From Aeoliella straminimaris (lineage in GTDB: Bacteria > Planctomycetota > Planctomycetia > Pirellulales > Lacipirellulaceae): a stretch of DNA of 64,000 nucleotides. Below, piece by piece: positions 9,089-18,398 of the stretch. Under the pieces are notes generated by a model, which saw only the letters and a program-made list of their open reading frames with translations, made no database searches and was not told the origin of the DNA. Each line of letters opens with the position of its first letter. Within the stretch, counting starts at the first letter, position 1. A program made the translations under genes and the position numbers. The stretch spans positions 62,001-126,000 of the forward strand of contig NZ_JAMXLR010000077.1 in NCBI RefSeq assembly GCF_024054565.1. Direction: 5' to 3'.

Positions 9089-9140
9089 TCCGCTCGCTGT
9101 CACCGACCGTTCTCGGTTAACGAAACTTAACGAGGGAAAT

Positions 9141-11339
9141 ATGCCCATGCGTTTTGCCTGTTTGGCGATCCTGGCGTTGGTACCACTTTGCGTGGCCCCG
9201 CCAGCGACGGCCGATGAGCCCGCGCCACTGAATATGGTGGTGATGGATCCGCTCGCCGCGCCGCTGTCGTGCCCCTGCGTGGAGGGCTACGCCCAACGCA
9301 AGTACGAAGAACTGGCCAAGTACCTGACCAAGAAGTTGGGGCGTGAAGTCAAGGTGGCCTTCGGCGAGTCAGTCGCCCGGGGTATGGAAAAGGGCGAATT
9401 TGACGAAGTGCATATCGTCATCGGCAAGGACTCCGTGGTCCGCGCCGACGCCGCCAAGCTGAAGGTGAAAGCCGTGCCGGTGGCACAGCTTACCGGCAAG
9501 GATGGCTCGACCACACAGACCGGCCTGGTGGTTGTTCGCAGTAGCGATTCGGCCAAGAAGGTGAGCGACCTGAGTGGTTACCGCATTCTGTACGGCCCGC
9601 AGGAGTGCGACGAGAAGTTCGCCGCGCCGCGCGACTTGCTCGCAGCGGCCGGCATCGACGTGGTAGCGGCCGAGCAGGCCGAAACCAGCGCTGCCTGCAG
9701 CGACGGTGCGTGCAAGATCATCGAGTGGGGCGATTCGCAAAACGCCGCGGCGGTGATCTCCAGCTACGCCGCGCCGCTGCTCGAAGGTTGCGGCACCATC
9801 AATAAGGGCGACCTCCGCGTGGTGGGCGAAACCAAACCTGTGCCGTTCGTGACCGCATTCGTCAATGGCAGCCTGGCCGACGACGAGCAGCAGGAGGTTC
9901 GCGAGACACTGCTCGACGTGATGTACGAACCCGAGTTGCTGTTGTCGCTGGAAACTCTGAAGGGCTTTGTGCCGCTGACCAAAGAGTACAAAGACAAGTA
10001 CAAGAAATCCAAGGACGCACCCCCTGCTGGCGAGAAGCTGGGGGTGCTTCCCGTTTCCGGACTTGAGGATCGGGGGCCTCCCGATGGGGGGCCGCCTGGC
10101 GCAGGGCCGCAGGTGGTCGCCGCCAACTCTTCGCCCGAACAGGAAGCAACCCTTGGGTGGACTGGTTGGCGGGGCCCGCACCGCGACGGCCGTGTGCGAG
10201 CTCTGCCAACCCGCCTCCCCGAGAAGCTCCCGCAGGTCTGGCAAGTTCCTCTGGCCCACTCGGGCCTCGGCGGCATCGCTGCCACGGATAAGTACGTCGT
10301 AATCGGCGACCGCAATCTGCCCAACACGGGCGACGAGTTCCGCTGTTACGATGCTGCTACCGGCAATCTGCTTTGGATAGTGGACTATCCGGCCGAGGGC
10401 GCGCTGGACTACGACAACACTCCACGGGCCACGCCATTGATTGTGGCCGGCGAAGACGAACTGCTGGGGCCGCGGGTCATTCTGCAAGGTGCGTTTGGAC
10501 ACCTGAGCTGTGTCGATCTGGCGACCGGCATCATTTACTGGCAGAAAAACATTCGCGACGAGTTCGGTGCCGACAGCGAACTCGTGTGGGGCACTTGTTC
10601 GTCGCCGCTGGTCGTGGATGGCAAGCTGATCGTGACCCCGGGCGCGCCCGAGGCCTCGATAGCGGCGCTCGACCTGATGACGGGTCTGGCGCTATGGCAA
10701 ACGCCTGGCGAGACTTCCGGTTACGGTTCGTTGATTGTCGCCACGTTGGGCGGCAAGCGGCAGATTGTGGGGCACGATCGGGTGTCACTCGGTGGTTGGG
10801 ACGTGGAGACCGGCGAGCGACTGTGGACGCTCAAGCCCCCTCGCAGTGGCGACTTCAACGTGCCGACCCCCATCGAAGTGGATGGCAAGCTGCTGGTCAC
10901 CACCGAAGGCAATGGCACCCGGCTTTATGCGTTCGACGCCGATGGTAAGATCATCCCCGAGCCGACCGCCCTGCAAATGCAATTGGCGCCCGACATGAGC
11001 ACTCCCGTGGTGGTGGGCTCGCGATTGTACTGTGTTTGCCAGCAACTTTACTGCCTGGACCTGGCCGGCAGCCTGGCCGAGCTGTGCGAACTGCAGGACC
11101 CCGCCCTGGGCGACTACGCCCCCATTATCGCCGACGACAAGCATCTGCTGATTCTAGGTCATGGCGGCGAGCTACTGCTGATCGACATCTCAGGCGAAAG
11201 TCTGACGATCACCAGCCGCACATTCTTGTTCGACGACCCCGAAACCCGCGAAGCGGAACTCTACAGCCACCCGGCGATCGTCGGCAACCGGCTGTACGTA
11301 CGCGGTGAAACTTCGCTGGCGTGCTTCGAGCTGCAGTGA
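9141..11339 (+). CDS. Secreted fusion: PhnD-like substrate-binding domain plus PQQ-type beta-propeller
   Basis: 732 residues; ATG at 9141 or 9147 behind AGGGA. Residues 1-25 are a signal peptide (FACLAILALVPLCVAPPATA). Residues about 28-300 resemble periplasmic PhnD/phosphonate-type binding proteins (YEELAKYLTKKLGREVKV, then FDEVHIVIGKDSVV, VVVRSSDSAKKVSDLSGYRI), with extra Cys pairs (SCPC, CSDGAC). A Gly/Pro-rich linker (about 310-350) leads to an eight-bladed PQQ/WD-like propeller (GWRGPHRDGRV, CYDAATGNLLW, CVDLATGIIYWQK, GWDVETGERLWTL, LYAFDADGKI). No ABC permease or ATPase is nearby, so the binding domain is unlikely to serve classical import. It follows the NHL protein gene closely and probably works with it outside the cytoplasm. 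Confidence 0.75.
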   Translation: MPMRFACLAILALVPLCVAPPATADEPAPLNMVVMDPLAAPLSCPCVEGYAQRKYEELAKYLTKKLGREVKVAFGESVARGMEKGEFDEVHIVIGKDSVVRADAAKLKVKAVPVAQLTGKDGSTTQTGLVVVRSSDSAKKVSDLSGYRILYGPQECDEKFAAPRDLLAAAGIDVVAAEQAETSAACSDGACKIIEWGDSQNAAAVISSYAAPLLEGCGTINKGDLRVVGETKPVPFVTAFVNGSLADDEQQEVRETLLDVMYEPELLLSLETLKGFVPLTKEYKDKYKKSKDAPPAGEKLGVLPVSGLEDRGPPDGGPPGAGPQVVAANSSPEQEATLGWTGWRGPHRDGRVRALPTRLPEKLPQVWQVPLAHSGLGGIAATDKYVVIGDRNLPNTGDEFRCYDAATGNLLWIVDYPAEGALDYDNTPRATPLIVAGEDELLGPRVILQGAFGHLSCVDLATGIIYWQKNIRDEFGADSELVWGTCSSPLVVDGKLIVTPGAPEASIAALDLMTGLALWQTPGETSGYGSLIVATLGGKRQIVGHDRVSLGGWDVETGERLWTLKPPRSGDFNVPTPIEVDGKLLVTTEGNGTRLYAFDADGKIIPEPTALQMQLAPDMSTPVVVGSRLYCVCQQLYCLDLAGSLAELCELQDPALGDYAPIIADDKHLLILGHGGELLLIDISGESLTITSRTFLFDDPETREAELYSHPAIVGNRLYVRGETSLACFELQ

Positions 11340-11346
11340 GGTAGTC

Positions 11347-11739
11347 GTGTCGGGTGACGAACCTGCGACCGATCGAGGAGACGGAAATCCATTCCGGTCA
11401 CCTCGAACGAAGGCTCATCACCGCCCGCCCGATGAAGCGCAGAAGCCAACGAAGAGCCCATTGCGCTGGTGGAGCTTGATTGCCGCGGCCGTGTGCCCGA
11501 TGGTGATGGTCGCGACGCTGATTGCCGCTTTTAGCGGATTGCCATCGCCGACGCCCACGGTTCGTGTAACAGTGGTCTTCGTGATGGGCTGCGGAGCGTT
11601 GGCCGCCGTGACCCTGGGAATCATGGCCCTGACAAAGCGCTTTAGCGCCGTCGCACTCATCGCTGTTTTGTTGGGACTGTTGGAACTACCTCTCGTCCAC
11701 GCCATGATCTCGATGTCCAGGGAACTGGGGGACCTGTGA
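11347..11739 (+). CDS. Small membrane protein with NPFRSP head
   Basis: 130 residues from a GTG at 11347, seven bases after the stop of the preceding gene and preceded by GAGG, giving MSGDEPATDRGDGNPFRSPRTK. Three hydrophobic segments follow (WWSLIAAAVCPMVMVATLIAAF, VTVVFVMGCGALAAVTLGIMAL, FSAVALIAVLLGLLELPLV). The NPFRSP head matches the recurrent planctomycete N-terminal motif also seen at the left end of this window. Probably translated from the same transcript as the PhnD/PQQ fusion gene. Function unknown. Confidence 0.6.
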   Translation: MSGDEPATDRGDGNPFRSPRTKAHHRPPDEAQKPTKSPLRWWSLIAAAVCPMVMVATLIAAFSGLPSPTPTVRVTVVFVMGCGALAAVTLGIMALTKRFSAVALIAVLLGLLELPLVHAMISMSRELGDL

Positions 11740-11997
11740 AGTTGCCAGGCTCAGCGAACCCGAACCATCCTGCTCGCAATTCTTGACTGTTAGCCGACCC
11801 GCGACGCGCATGCTTGTCGTTTGCCCTTCGACTGCACACTCGGCGATTATGACCAGCTCATGCCGCGACCAAGCTCTTAGCACATTTGTTGGTTGGCTCC
11901 TTTCCAACCGACAACTATCATGGAGCCCAGCGAGGCCGATGTTCGATTCGGCCTGTCCGACACTCTGCTATTGCTGAACGAGGGGAAGTTAGCTGCG

Positions 11998-12492
11998 ATG
12001 AAGAATTTGCTGCTCGTTTGCGGAATTGTGGTCGGAGTACTGTTCACGATCCTGTTCTATGTACTGATGTGGATTGGTTTGAGGGCCGAAGCGGGCGCCA
12101 TTCCCGACACGGTGATCGTATCAGGCGATGAGATTAGCGAGCCGGCGCGCGAGGCGATCGGCAAAGCCATCACGCTTCGGCCCAACGAGACCATTGCCTA
12201 TTTCTACAGCACTGGGGTGCTGAACTGGGAGGAGGACGGAAACCTGATTACCAATCAGCGTGTGGTCTCGTACATGCAGGATGAAGAAGGGAAGTTCATC
12301 GTGGAGGAAGCGGACTACGACAACATTGAGGAGATCGCACCAGAGTTCAGTGACAAATGGATCGACGACACGTTCGTGTGGATTACTCCCAGGGAAGGGG
12401 AGGAGTTCTTGATAGCATTGTCGATCGAAGAGGACCTCGATCATCCGGCCGTCGAATACATTCAGCGCAAACTCGACGAGGCGAAGCAATAG
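11998..12492 (+). CDS. Single-pass membrane protein, hypothetical
   Basis: 164 residues from the ATG at 11998, preceded by GAGGGGAAG. One N-terminal transmembrane helix (LLLVCGIVVGVLFTILFYVLMWI, about 4-26) leads to an acidic, beta-strand-rich domain (IVSGDEISEPAREAIG, LRPNETIAYFYSTGVLNWEED, LITNQRVVSYMQDEEGKFIVEEADYDNIEEI). This pattern resembles a bacterial pleckstrin-like domain, in which the LITNQRVV strand is typical; that assignment is tentative. An earlier ATG at 11920 is possible but adds no recognisable element. It converges on metF with 19 bases between. Confidence 0.6.
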   Translation: MKNLLLVCGIVVGVLFTILFYVLMWIGLRAEAGAIPDTVIVSGDEISEPAREAIGKAITLRPNETIAYFYSTGVLNWEEDGNLITNQRVVSYMQDEEGKFIVEEADYDNIEEIAPEFSDKWIDDTFVWITPREGEEFLIALSIEEDLDHPAVEYIQRKLDEAKQ

Positions 12493-12511
12493 CGCGGCAT
12501 TCGGTGGGAGG

Positions 12512-13387
12512 CTACTTCACGCCCAGCCCCAGGTTTTCCAGCACCCGGCTGGCCGCTTCCGACTTGTTCAGCACGTACAGGTGAATGCCCGGGACGTCGG
12601 CCTTGATCAGGTCTTCCAATTGCCGCGTGGCGAACTCGACGCCGACGTCGAACTGGGCCGCTTCGTCTTCGCCGGCCGACTGCAATGCGGAGACAAAATC
12701 CTCCGGCAGCTTCGCCCCGCATAGCGAGGTGATGCGCTGGATCTGGGCGAAGTTCGTCACCGGCAGCAGCCCCGGCACGATGGGCACCGTGATGCCGAGC
12801 GCCGTGCAGTGGTCGCGGAATGCGAAGAAGTCGGCGTTGTCGTAGAAGAGTTGGGTGATCACCACGTCCGCACCGGCATCGACCTTGCGACGCAGGTTCT
12901 CCAGGTCGATGTCCAGGCTGGGGGCCTCGACGTGTTTCTCCGGATAGCCGGCCACGGCCACGCCCATGTCAGCAAAACGCTCGCGGATGAACTCCACGAG
13001 TTCGTTGGCGTAGCGAAAGCCGCCTTGCGTGGCGGTGAAGGTCGACTCGCCCTTGGGGGGGTCACCGCGCAGGGCCACCACGTTGTCGACTCCCCGCGCG
13101 CGGGCTTCGCTCAGGTACTCGGCCAACTGGTCGGCCGTGCGGTTCACGCACGTCAGGTGCGTGGCCACCGGCAGGCCGCTGGTTTCGCGCACCCGGGCGA
13201 CGATGTCGAGTGTCTTGTTCTGGGTCGACCCACCGGCGCCATAGGTACAGGTGATGTAAGCAGGATTGAACTCAACGAGTCGCTCGACGTGGCGAAACAA
13301 GGCTCGCTCGCCCGCGGGGGTCTTGGGGGGGAACAGTTCGAACGAGAGTCCAAGATGGTCGGCGAGATAGTAGTCAGCAAGAGACAT
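12512..13387 (-). CDS. metF: 5,10-methylenetetrahydrofolate reductase
   Basis: 291 residues, the usual bacterial length. The enzyme reduces 5,10-methylene-THF to 5-methyl-THF using FAD, supplying methyl groups for methionine. Family motifs in order: SFELFPPKTPAG (catalytic Glu of the FELFPPK motif), ITCTYGAGGS, THLTCVNRT, VVALRGDPPKG, GGFRYANELVEFIR, VAGYPEKHVEAPS, GADVVITQLFYDN, PIVPGLLPVTNFAQI. It starts at an ATG at 13387 and has no same-strand partner. The glycine cleavage system encoded near 45-52 kb produces its substrate. Confidence 0.95.
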   Translation of the reverse strand: MSLADYYLADHLGLSFELFPPKTPAGERALFRHVERLVEFNPAYITCTYGAGGSTQNKTLDIVARVRETSGLPVATHLTCVNRTADQLAEYLSEARARGVDNVVALRGDPPKGESTFTATQGGFRYANELVEFIRERFADMGVAVAGYPEKHVEAPSLDIDLENLRRKVDAGADVVITQLFYDNADFFAFRDHCTALGITVPIVPGLLPVTNFAQIQRITSLCGAKLPEDFVSALQSAGEDEAAQFDVGVEFATRQLEDLIKADVPGIHLYVLNKSEAASRVLENLGLGVK

Positions 13388-13759
13388 ACAAAAATAACAG
13401 GGGGGCTAGAGGCGAGCGGCCGCCATGAGGCGGCTGGTAGTGATGCGTGGTGAGCCGATATCCGTAAGGCGGCTGGTAGTCATGAGTTGCGCGTAATCTT
13501 CCGTCGGCTGGCAGATGAGTCTGAGGGTTCCGGGTTACTCCATCAGCCAGGAATCGATGTCCAGCGCACTTCGTGGCCTCGTATCTTACCAAACTTGGCT
13601 CCCCTTGGCGTGGGGCCCTGGGTTGCAGAACCGCTACATTCGGCACGATGGCTGCCCGTTGGGGTGACGACCGATTCGACTTGCCGCACCACCACCGCCG
13701 AGGGGGCCGCGGTGGCGTACGCTTGCAGCAACAACGAATTTTTGTGGGCAATTTTTCTG
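13388..13759. other. 372-base region between metF and a GGDEF gene, short direct repeat
   Basis: Contains the 14-base sequence AGGCGGCTGGTAGT twice (13428-13441 and 13467-13480, 39 bases apart). A 17-base string beginning GAGGCGAGCGGCC also appears just after the katE stop near 5240. A GTG-initiated extension of the GGDEF gene is possible in the right part. No separate gene seen. Confidence 0.35.
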
Positions 13760-14818
13760 ATGACGAATACGATTCTGATGATCGTTGCCGGGTGCCTGTT
13801 GGGTGTCCTGCAACTGCTTGTCGGCGTGGCTATCGGTTGGTGGCTGCGGCGCCCCTCGCCGGGCTCGCGCGACGCCGATCTGGGCCGCGCGCGGACGCTG
13901 GCCCTCGAACTGCATGGGCTGACGCAGCGAATTGGTCTGCAAGTGGCCAACCATCGCACGCGGTTCGAAGCCGCCAACACTCGCTTGCAGGAGGTTCCTG
14001 CCGATAGGCGTCACCCCACGACCGACTTGGTGGTTGGTGTGGTGGGCGAGATACTGGCGGCCAATCGTCAGTTGCAGCAGGAACTCACTGCGGCTGAGAA
14101 CCAGATTGCCGAACAGTCTCGCGAGATCGAGTCGCACCTGAGTACCTCGCTTACCGATTCGTTGACCAAGCTCCCGAATCGTCGGGCGCTGGACGAACAG
14201 TTGGCCTCGCGCCTGAACGATTATCGCAAGCACGGCACACCATTTTCGTTAGTGATGCTGGACGTCGATCACTTTAAGCAGATCAATGACGATTTTGGTC
14301 ACCAAGTTGGCGACGACGTACTGATTGGCATGGCGGGGACGTTGCGCCGAGCGCTGCGGCGGAACGATTTCGTTGGCCGCTACGGCGGCGAAGAGTTCGC
14401 CATCATCCTGCCTCACACGGCGATCGAAGAGGGGCATCTCGCGTTGGGGAAGGCTCACAAGGCACTCGACCAACTCGGCGAACAATTTGCCCAGCTTCAG
14501 CGGCCCATCACCGCCAGCGCTGGCCTGGCTTCCATCGCGCCGGGAGAGGACGTGCAAACCCTGGTCGAACGGGCTGACCGAGCCCTGTACGCAGCCAAAC
14601 GCCATGGCCGCAACTGCGCCTGGATGCACGACGGTTTCGAGTCGCGACCACTGGACCAGGAACTGACGGAGCCGGAAGCCTGGCCAGCCGAAAGCGACAA
14701 CGACATGGTCGGCGAGGAGCTGGCTTCGGCCGACGAATCCCTGTCCGCCTCGCTGGCCGGAGCCTGCGACGATTTGCGGGCTGCCATGCTCAGCTCGGTG
14801 GGAAGCCGGGAAGCGTAG
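13760..14818 (+). CDS. Membrane-anchored diguanylate cyclase (GGDEF domain)
   Basis: 352 residues from the ATG at 13760; upstream in-frame GTG codons are possible. One N-terminal transmembrane helix (about 5-27), then a helical/coiled-coil region (about 40-130), then a GGDEF domain (about 130-295). The active-site motif is the canonical GGEEF at 209-213, and an RxxD inhibitory site (R200 to D203) precedes it at the correct spacing, so the enzyme should make cyclic di-GMP from two GTP and be product-inhibited. Other family signatures: TDSLTKLPNRRALDE, DVDHFKQINDDFGH, DRALYAAKRHGRN. The last 60 residues are acidic and not recognised. No EAL domain and no c-di-GMP neighbour. Confidence 0.9.
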   Translation: MTNTILMIVAGCLLGVLQLLVGVAIGWWLRRPSPGSRDADLGRARTLALELHGLTQRIGLQVANHRTRFEAANTRLQEVPADRRHPTTDLVVGVVGEILAANRQLQQELTAAENQIAEQSREIESHLSTSLTDSLTKLPNRRALDEQLASRLNDYRKHGTPFSLVMLDVDHFKQINDDFGHQVGDDVLIGMAGTLRRALRRNDFVGRYGGEEFAIILPHTAIEEGHLALGKAHKALDQLGEQFAQLQRPITASAGLASIAPGEDVQTLVERADRALYAAKRHGRNCAWMHDGFESRPLDQELTEPEAWPAESDNDMVGEELASADESLSASLAGACDDLRAAMLSSVGSREA

Positions 14819-14966
14819 CAGGCAGTGGGGGTGAGGGGGGATTGGCTAATCTGCGGCGATTGGCAGGTTGGTTAGCGTTCTGCGTGCAATTTTGGGCGGG
14901 ACTCGGTATAATCTGAGCCCAATCCCACCTCGTGTCGCTATCCTCCTTCCCGTCGAGCGACCATTC

Positions 14967-17300
14967 ATGCCCCGCCTTCCGTTGCGTTTCGTTCTCCTAT
15001 CTGTTTGCGTGGTCGTTGCGCCACTTGCCGGAGGTGAACCGCTCGAACCAATTGCCGAATACCAACACCTAGCCGGTCCCCTGGTCGAACAGTACTGCCT
15101 GGATTGTCATTCGGGCGATGGAGCGGATGCCGGGCTCGAACTGGATAAGCTGCAGTCGGGCGACCGCTTCCAGGAAGACCGTAATACCTGGAAGGACGTC
15201 GTGGCCCGATTGAAGGCGGGCGACATGCCGCCGGCCGACTACGATGCGCCCGACGACCAGGAGCGATCGAAGCTGGTGGGGTGGATCGAAGCGAAGCTCG
15301 AGCAACTCGACTGCAGCGTATCGCAGGACCCAGGCTGGGTGACCCTGCGTCGGCTGAACCGCGATCAGTACCGCAATACGATTCGCGATCTGTTGATGGT
15401 CGACTTCGAACCGGCCAAGACCTTCCCGCCCGACGAACTGGCGTACGGTTTCGACAACAATGCTGACATGCTGTCGCTGACACCGGTGCTGTTGGAGAAG
15501 TACCTCGACGCGGCGCGGGATATTTCGCGCCGGGCGCTGATGATTCCGGAGGTGCAATCCGAAAACACCTTCGACGTGCCCCGCGTCCACTGGCAAGGGG
15601 GACAGGCCGATCGCGACGGCCGACGAGAGCTGTGGAGCAATGGGGCCGTGGAGTTTGTGTACGAGTTTCCCAAAACGGGCCGTTATTGGATGCGAGTTCG
15701 TGTATCGGCCGACCAGGCGGAAAACGAACCAGTGCGGATGGCAGTGCTCGACGACAGCCATGTCGTGCAGATGATCGACGTGCACGTCAATGGCGAGTCC
15801 TCCGAGGAGTTTACGCTGCCGTTCGACGTGCCCCAGGGCAAGAAGCGGCTGGGCGTGGCGTTTACCAATGATTTGAAGAACGAGACTCACGATCGCAACT
15901 TGTTCATCGAAAAGATGGAGGTGATCGGACCCCGCGAAGATTTGATGAACGGCGCACCACAGGCGCATAAGAAATGGTTTGCCGAGGCCCCCACGGCCGA
16001 CCAATGGCGCGACGACCAGCAGTGGCGTCCCCAGGCAAGCAAGTCGCTCGAGCAGTTTGCTTCGAGCTGTTTTCGCCGACCGGTGAACCAGCGGGAGGTC
16101 GACCGCTTGCTGATGCTGGTCGACACCCATCGTCGCTACGGCGACAGTTACGAACGTGCCATGCAAGTGGCCCTCGAGGCGATGTTGGTTTCGCCGCGGT
16201 TCTTGTTCATTGGCAATGTCGACGGGCAGCCATCGCCGGCCGCAGGACAACAGCGCGGCTACCTGGTGGACGAGTACGAACTGGCGGCCCGGCTTAGTTA
16301 CTTCTTGTGGAGCTCGATGCCCGACGCCACGCTGATGCGTTTGGCGGGCGAGGGGCAATTGCGTGCCGAGCTTTCCGAGCAGGTCGATCGCATGCTTGGC
16401 GATCCCCGTGCCGAGCAGTTCACCAAGCACTTTCCCGGCCAGTGGCTGGGCACGCGGTTGCTGGCGGATCTGGTGCCCGACGAGAAGCAGTTCGATTCGT
16501 TCGATGGTCCGCTCCGCCGGTCGATGGCCCGCGAAGCCGAGATGCTGTTCGCCGAGGTGGTCGACCGCGATCTGCCGATTACCACGTTGCTGAGCGCCGA
16601 CTTCACCTATCTGAACGATCGCCTGGCCAAACACTACGGCATCGAGGGCATTGAAGGAGACGACTTCCGCCGGGTGGAGTTTGCCGAGATCGAACCGTTC
16701 CAGGGCGTGCGGGGTGGCGTTGTTACCATGGCGGGCGTGTTGACCGCCACGTCGAACCCTAACCGTACGTCGCCGGTGAAACGTGGCAAATGGGTGTTGG
16801 CCGAACTGATGGGCGCCCCGCCGCCCGATCCTCCGCCTGGCGTGACAACGTTAGAGGAAGTGACCAAGCACAGCGACAAGCCGCTGTCGATGCGCGAGCA
16901 GATGGCGTTGCACCGTGAGGATCCGTCCTGCGCGGTGTGCCATGAACAAATGGATGCCATTGGGCTGGCTTTGGAGAACTACGACCTGGTGGGCCGCTGG
17001 CGGACCGAGGACAACGTGGGCGTGATCGACGCCTCGGGCGAACTGCCCACGGGCGAGAAGATTAACGGTGCCGCCGACCTGACCAACGTGCTGCTGCAGC
17101 GCCGCGAGGGGTTCCGCCGCTGCCTGACCGAGAAGCTGTTGACTTACGCTCTGGGGCGAGGCCTGGAGTACTACGACGAATGCGCCGTCCGCGAAATCGC
17201 CCGTCGCTCGGTGGAGGACGACGACAGGATGAGGGCGCTGATCCTGGCCGTGGTCGAAAGCACCCCCTTCCAGCAACGTCGATGCGAAGTCGCTGAATAA
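14967..17300 (+). CDS. DUF1592-type planctomycete cytochrome protein (DUF1587/1592/1588/1585)
   Basis: 777 residues with a signal peptide (RFVLLSVCVVVAPLAGGEP). Near the N-terminus is a heme-c site CLDCH (44-48) in a planctomycete cytochrome domain, followed by the domain series that I recognise as DUF1587 (LRRLNRDQYRNTIRDLL), DUF1595/DUF1592 (LAARLSYFLWSSMPD), DUF1588 (GVVTMAGVLTATSNPNRTSPVKRGKWV with CAVCH) and DUF1585 (LTEKLLTYALGRGLEYYDEC). These are very abundant in planctomycetes, exported, and usually paired with a DUF1552 protein; their chemistry is unknown, with polysaccharide oxidation often proposed. The expected partner lies 1.1 kb downstream after a GH43-like gene. Confidence 0.9.
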   Translation: MPRLPLRFVLLSVCVVVAPLAGGEPLEPIAEYQHLAGPLVEQYCLDCHSGDGADAGLELDKLQSGDRFQEDRNTWKDVVARLKAGDMPPADYDAPDDQERSKLVGWIEAKLEQLDCSVSQDPGWVTLRRLNRDQYRNTIRDLLMVDFEPAKTFPPDELAYGFDNNADMLSLTPVLLEKYLDAARDISRRALMIPEVQSENTFDVPRVHWQGGQADRDGRRELWSNGAVEFVYEFPKTGRYWMRVRVSADQAENEPVRMAVLDDSHVVQMIDVHVNGESSEEFTLPFDVPQGKKRLGVAFTNDLKNETHDRNLFIEKMEVIGPREDLMNGAPQAHKKWFAEAPTADQWRDDQQWRPQASKSLEQFASSCFRRPVNQREVDRLLMLVDTHRRYGDSYERAMQVALEAMLVSPRFLFIGNVDGQPSPAAGQQRGYLVDEYELAARLSYFLWSSMPDATLMRLAGEGQLRAELSEQVDRMLGDPRAEQFTKHFPGQWLGTRLLADLVPDEKQFDSFDGPLRRSMAREAEMLFAEVVDRDLPITTLLSADFTYLNDRLAKHYGIEGIEGDDFRRVEFAEIEPFQGVRGGVVTMAGVLTATSNPNRTSPVKRGKWVLAELMGAPPPDPPPGVTTLEEVTKHSDKPLSMREQMALHREDPSCAVCHEQMDAIGLALENYDLVGRWRTEDNVGVIDASGELPTGEKINGAADLTNVLLQRREGFRRCLTEKLLTYALGRGLEYYDECAVREIARRSVEDDDRMRALILAVVESTPFQQRRCEVAE

Positions 17301-17342
17301 TCACCCTGGATGTTTCACCTAAGCTAATTGAATTGAACCACG

Positions 17343-18323
17343 ATGACCCTAACCACAACATGCCGTTCACTGTTCCTGTTCCTTGCTGCCGCGCTGCTGC
17401 CACTGGCCGCGCAGGCAGCCAATCCGGTATTTCCGGGCGCCGACCCGCACGTGGCCGTGTTCGAGGGCAAGTACTGGGCCTACCCCACCCACACGCCCGA
17501 CCGGCGGGCACAGTTCCATGCGTTTGATTTTGTGGCTTACTCGTCGGACGACCTGGTCGACTGGAAGGCGAGCGAGCCCATCCTGAAGATCGAAGACATC
17601 GACTGGATCAAAGCCGACGGCGCGCCGAACCACTGGTTGTGGGCCCCGGGCATCGCCGAGAAGGACGGCAAGTACTACTTGTACTACAGCGTGGGCCCTC
17701 AGAACCCCACGCCCAGCCGCATTGGCGTTGCCGTGAGCGATCGACCGGACGGTCCGTTCAAGGATATCGGCAAGCCACTGCTGACGGGCGGCGACGGATT
17801 CGAGGCCATCGATCCGATGGTGTTCCAGGACAAAGACGGCACCGCCTACTTCTATGCCGGAGGCAGTGCGGGAGCCAAGTTGCGTATCTGGAAACTGAAG
17901 CCCAACATGGTGGAGCTTGGCGAAGAGATTACGGTCGATACGCCGCCTAACTTCACGGAAGGCGCCTTCATGCACGAGATCGACGGCACCTACTACTTGT
18001 CGTACAGCCACGGTGGTTGGAACAATCCCAATTACTCGGTGCACTATGCCACGTCCAGCTCGCCGGTTGGCCCATGGGACTACCAAGGTCCCATCCTCAA
18101 TTCGCGCGGCAGGTTCCAGGGGCCGGGCCATCATTCGTTTTTCCAGCATCCGAAGTCGGGCCAGTGGTACATTGCCTATCACTACTGGCCCTCGAAGAAG
18201 ACCGAGCCGCCACTTACTGGCTTGCGTCAGTGTGCCATCCAGCCCGTGACTTTTGGGTCGGATGGAAAAATTGAGAAGATCGTTCCCACGAGAGGCGGCC
18301 CCGAGCCGGCCCCGTTACAATAA
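17343..18323 (+). CDS. Secreted glycoside hydrolase family 43-like enzyme
   Basis: 326 residues with a clear signal peptide (SLFLFLAAALLPLAAQAAN, cleaved near 26). The five-bladed GH43 propeller pattern and the three acidic residues are visible: Asp34 in PGADPHV (base), Asp157 in EAIDPMVF (pKa modulator) and Glu206 in FTEGAFMH (acid). Supporting motifs: KYWAYPTHT, WAPGIAEKDGKYYLYYSVG, GPGHHSFFQHPKSGQWYIAYHYW. GH43 enzymes release arabinose, xylose or galactose; the substrate cannot be read from the sequence. It starts 42 bases after the DUF1592 gene on the same strand, so co-transcription is likely. Confidence 0.85.
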   Translation: MTLTTTCRSLFLFLAAALLPLAAQAANPVFPGADPHVAVFEGKYWAYPTHTPDRRAQFHAFDFVAYSSDDLVDWKASEPILKIEDIDWIKADGAPNHWLWAPGIAEKDGKYYLYYSVGPQNPTPSRIGVAVSDRPDGPFKDIGKPLLTGGDGFEAIDPMVFQDKDGTAYFYAGGSAGAKLRIWKLKPNMVELGEEITVDTPPNFTEGAFMHEIDGTYYLSYSHGGWNNPNYSVHYATSSSPVGPWDYQGPILNSRGRFQGPGHHSFFQHPKSGQWYIAYHYWPSKKTEPPLTGLRQCAIQPVTFGSDGKIEKIVPTRGGPEPAPLQ

Positions 18324-18341
18324 GTTACGTTCGACGCTCAC

Positions 18342-18364
18342 CGGCAAACTTGGGAAGTTTGCCG
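18342..18364 (+). terminator. Perfect hairpin between the GH43-like and DUF1552 genes
   Basis: CGGCAAACTT at 18342-18351 and AAGTTTGCCG at 18355-18364 form a perfect 10-bp stem with a GGG loop. No long T-run follows, so it may attenuate or stabilise transcript ends rather than act as a complete intrinsic terminator. Confidence 0.5.
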
Positions 18365-18398
18365 AGTGCAGCGTTTTCCCATCGCTCACGAGGTGAAG

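Noticed and set aside
7391..9148. 585-codon open frame on the minus strand
   Set aside because: Antisense shadow of the NHL-repeat gene, which has a signal peptide, strong ribosome-binding site and recognisable repeats. The same holds for minus frames over katE (3183-4373) and the DUF1592 gene (15069-16634).
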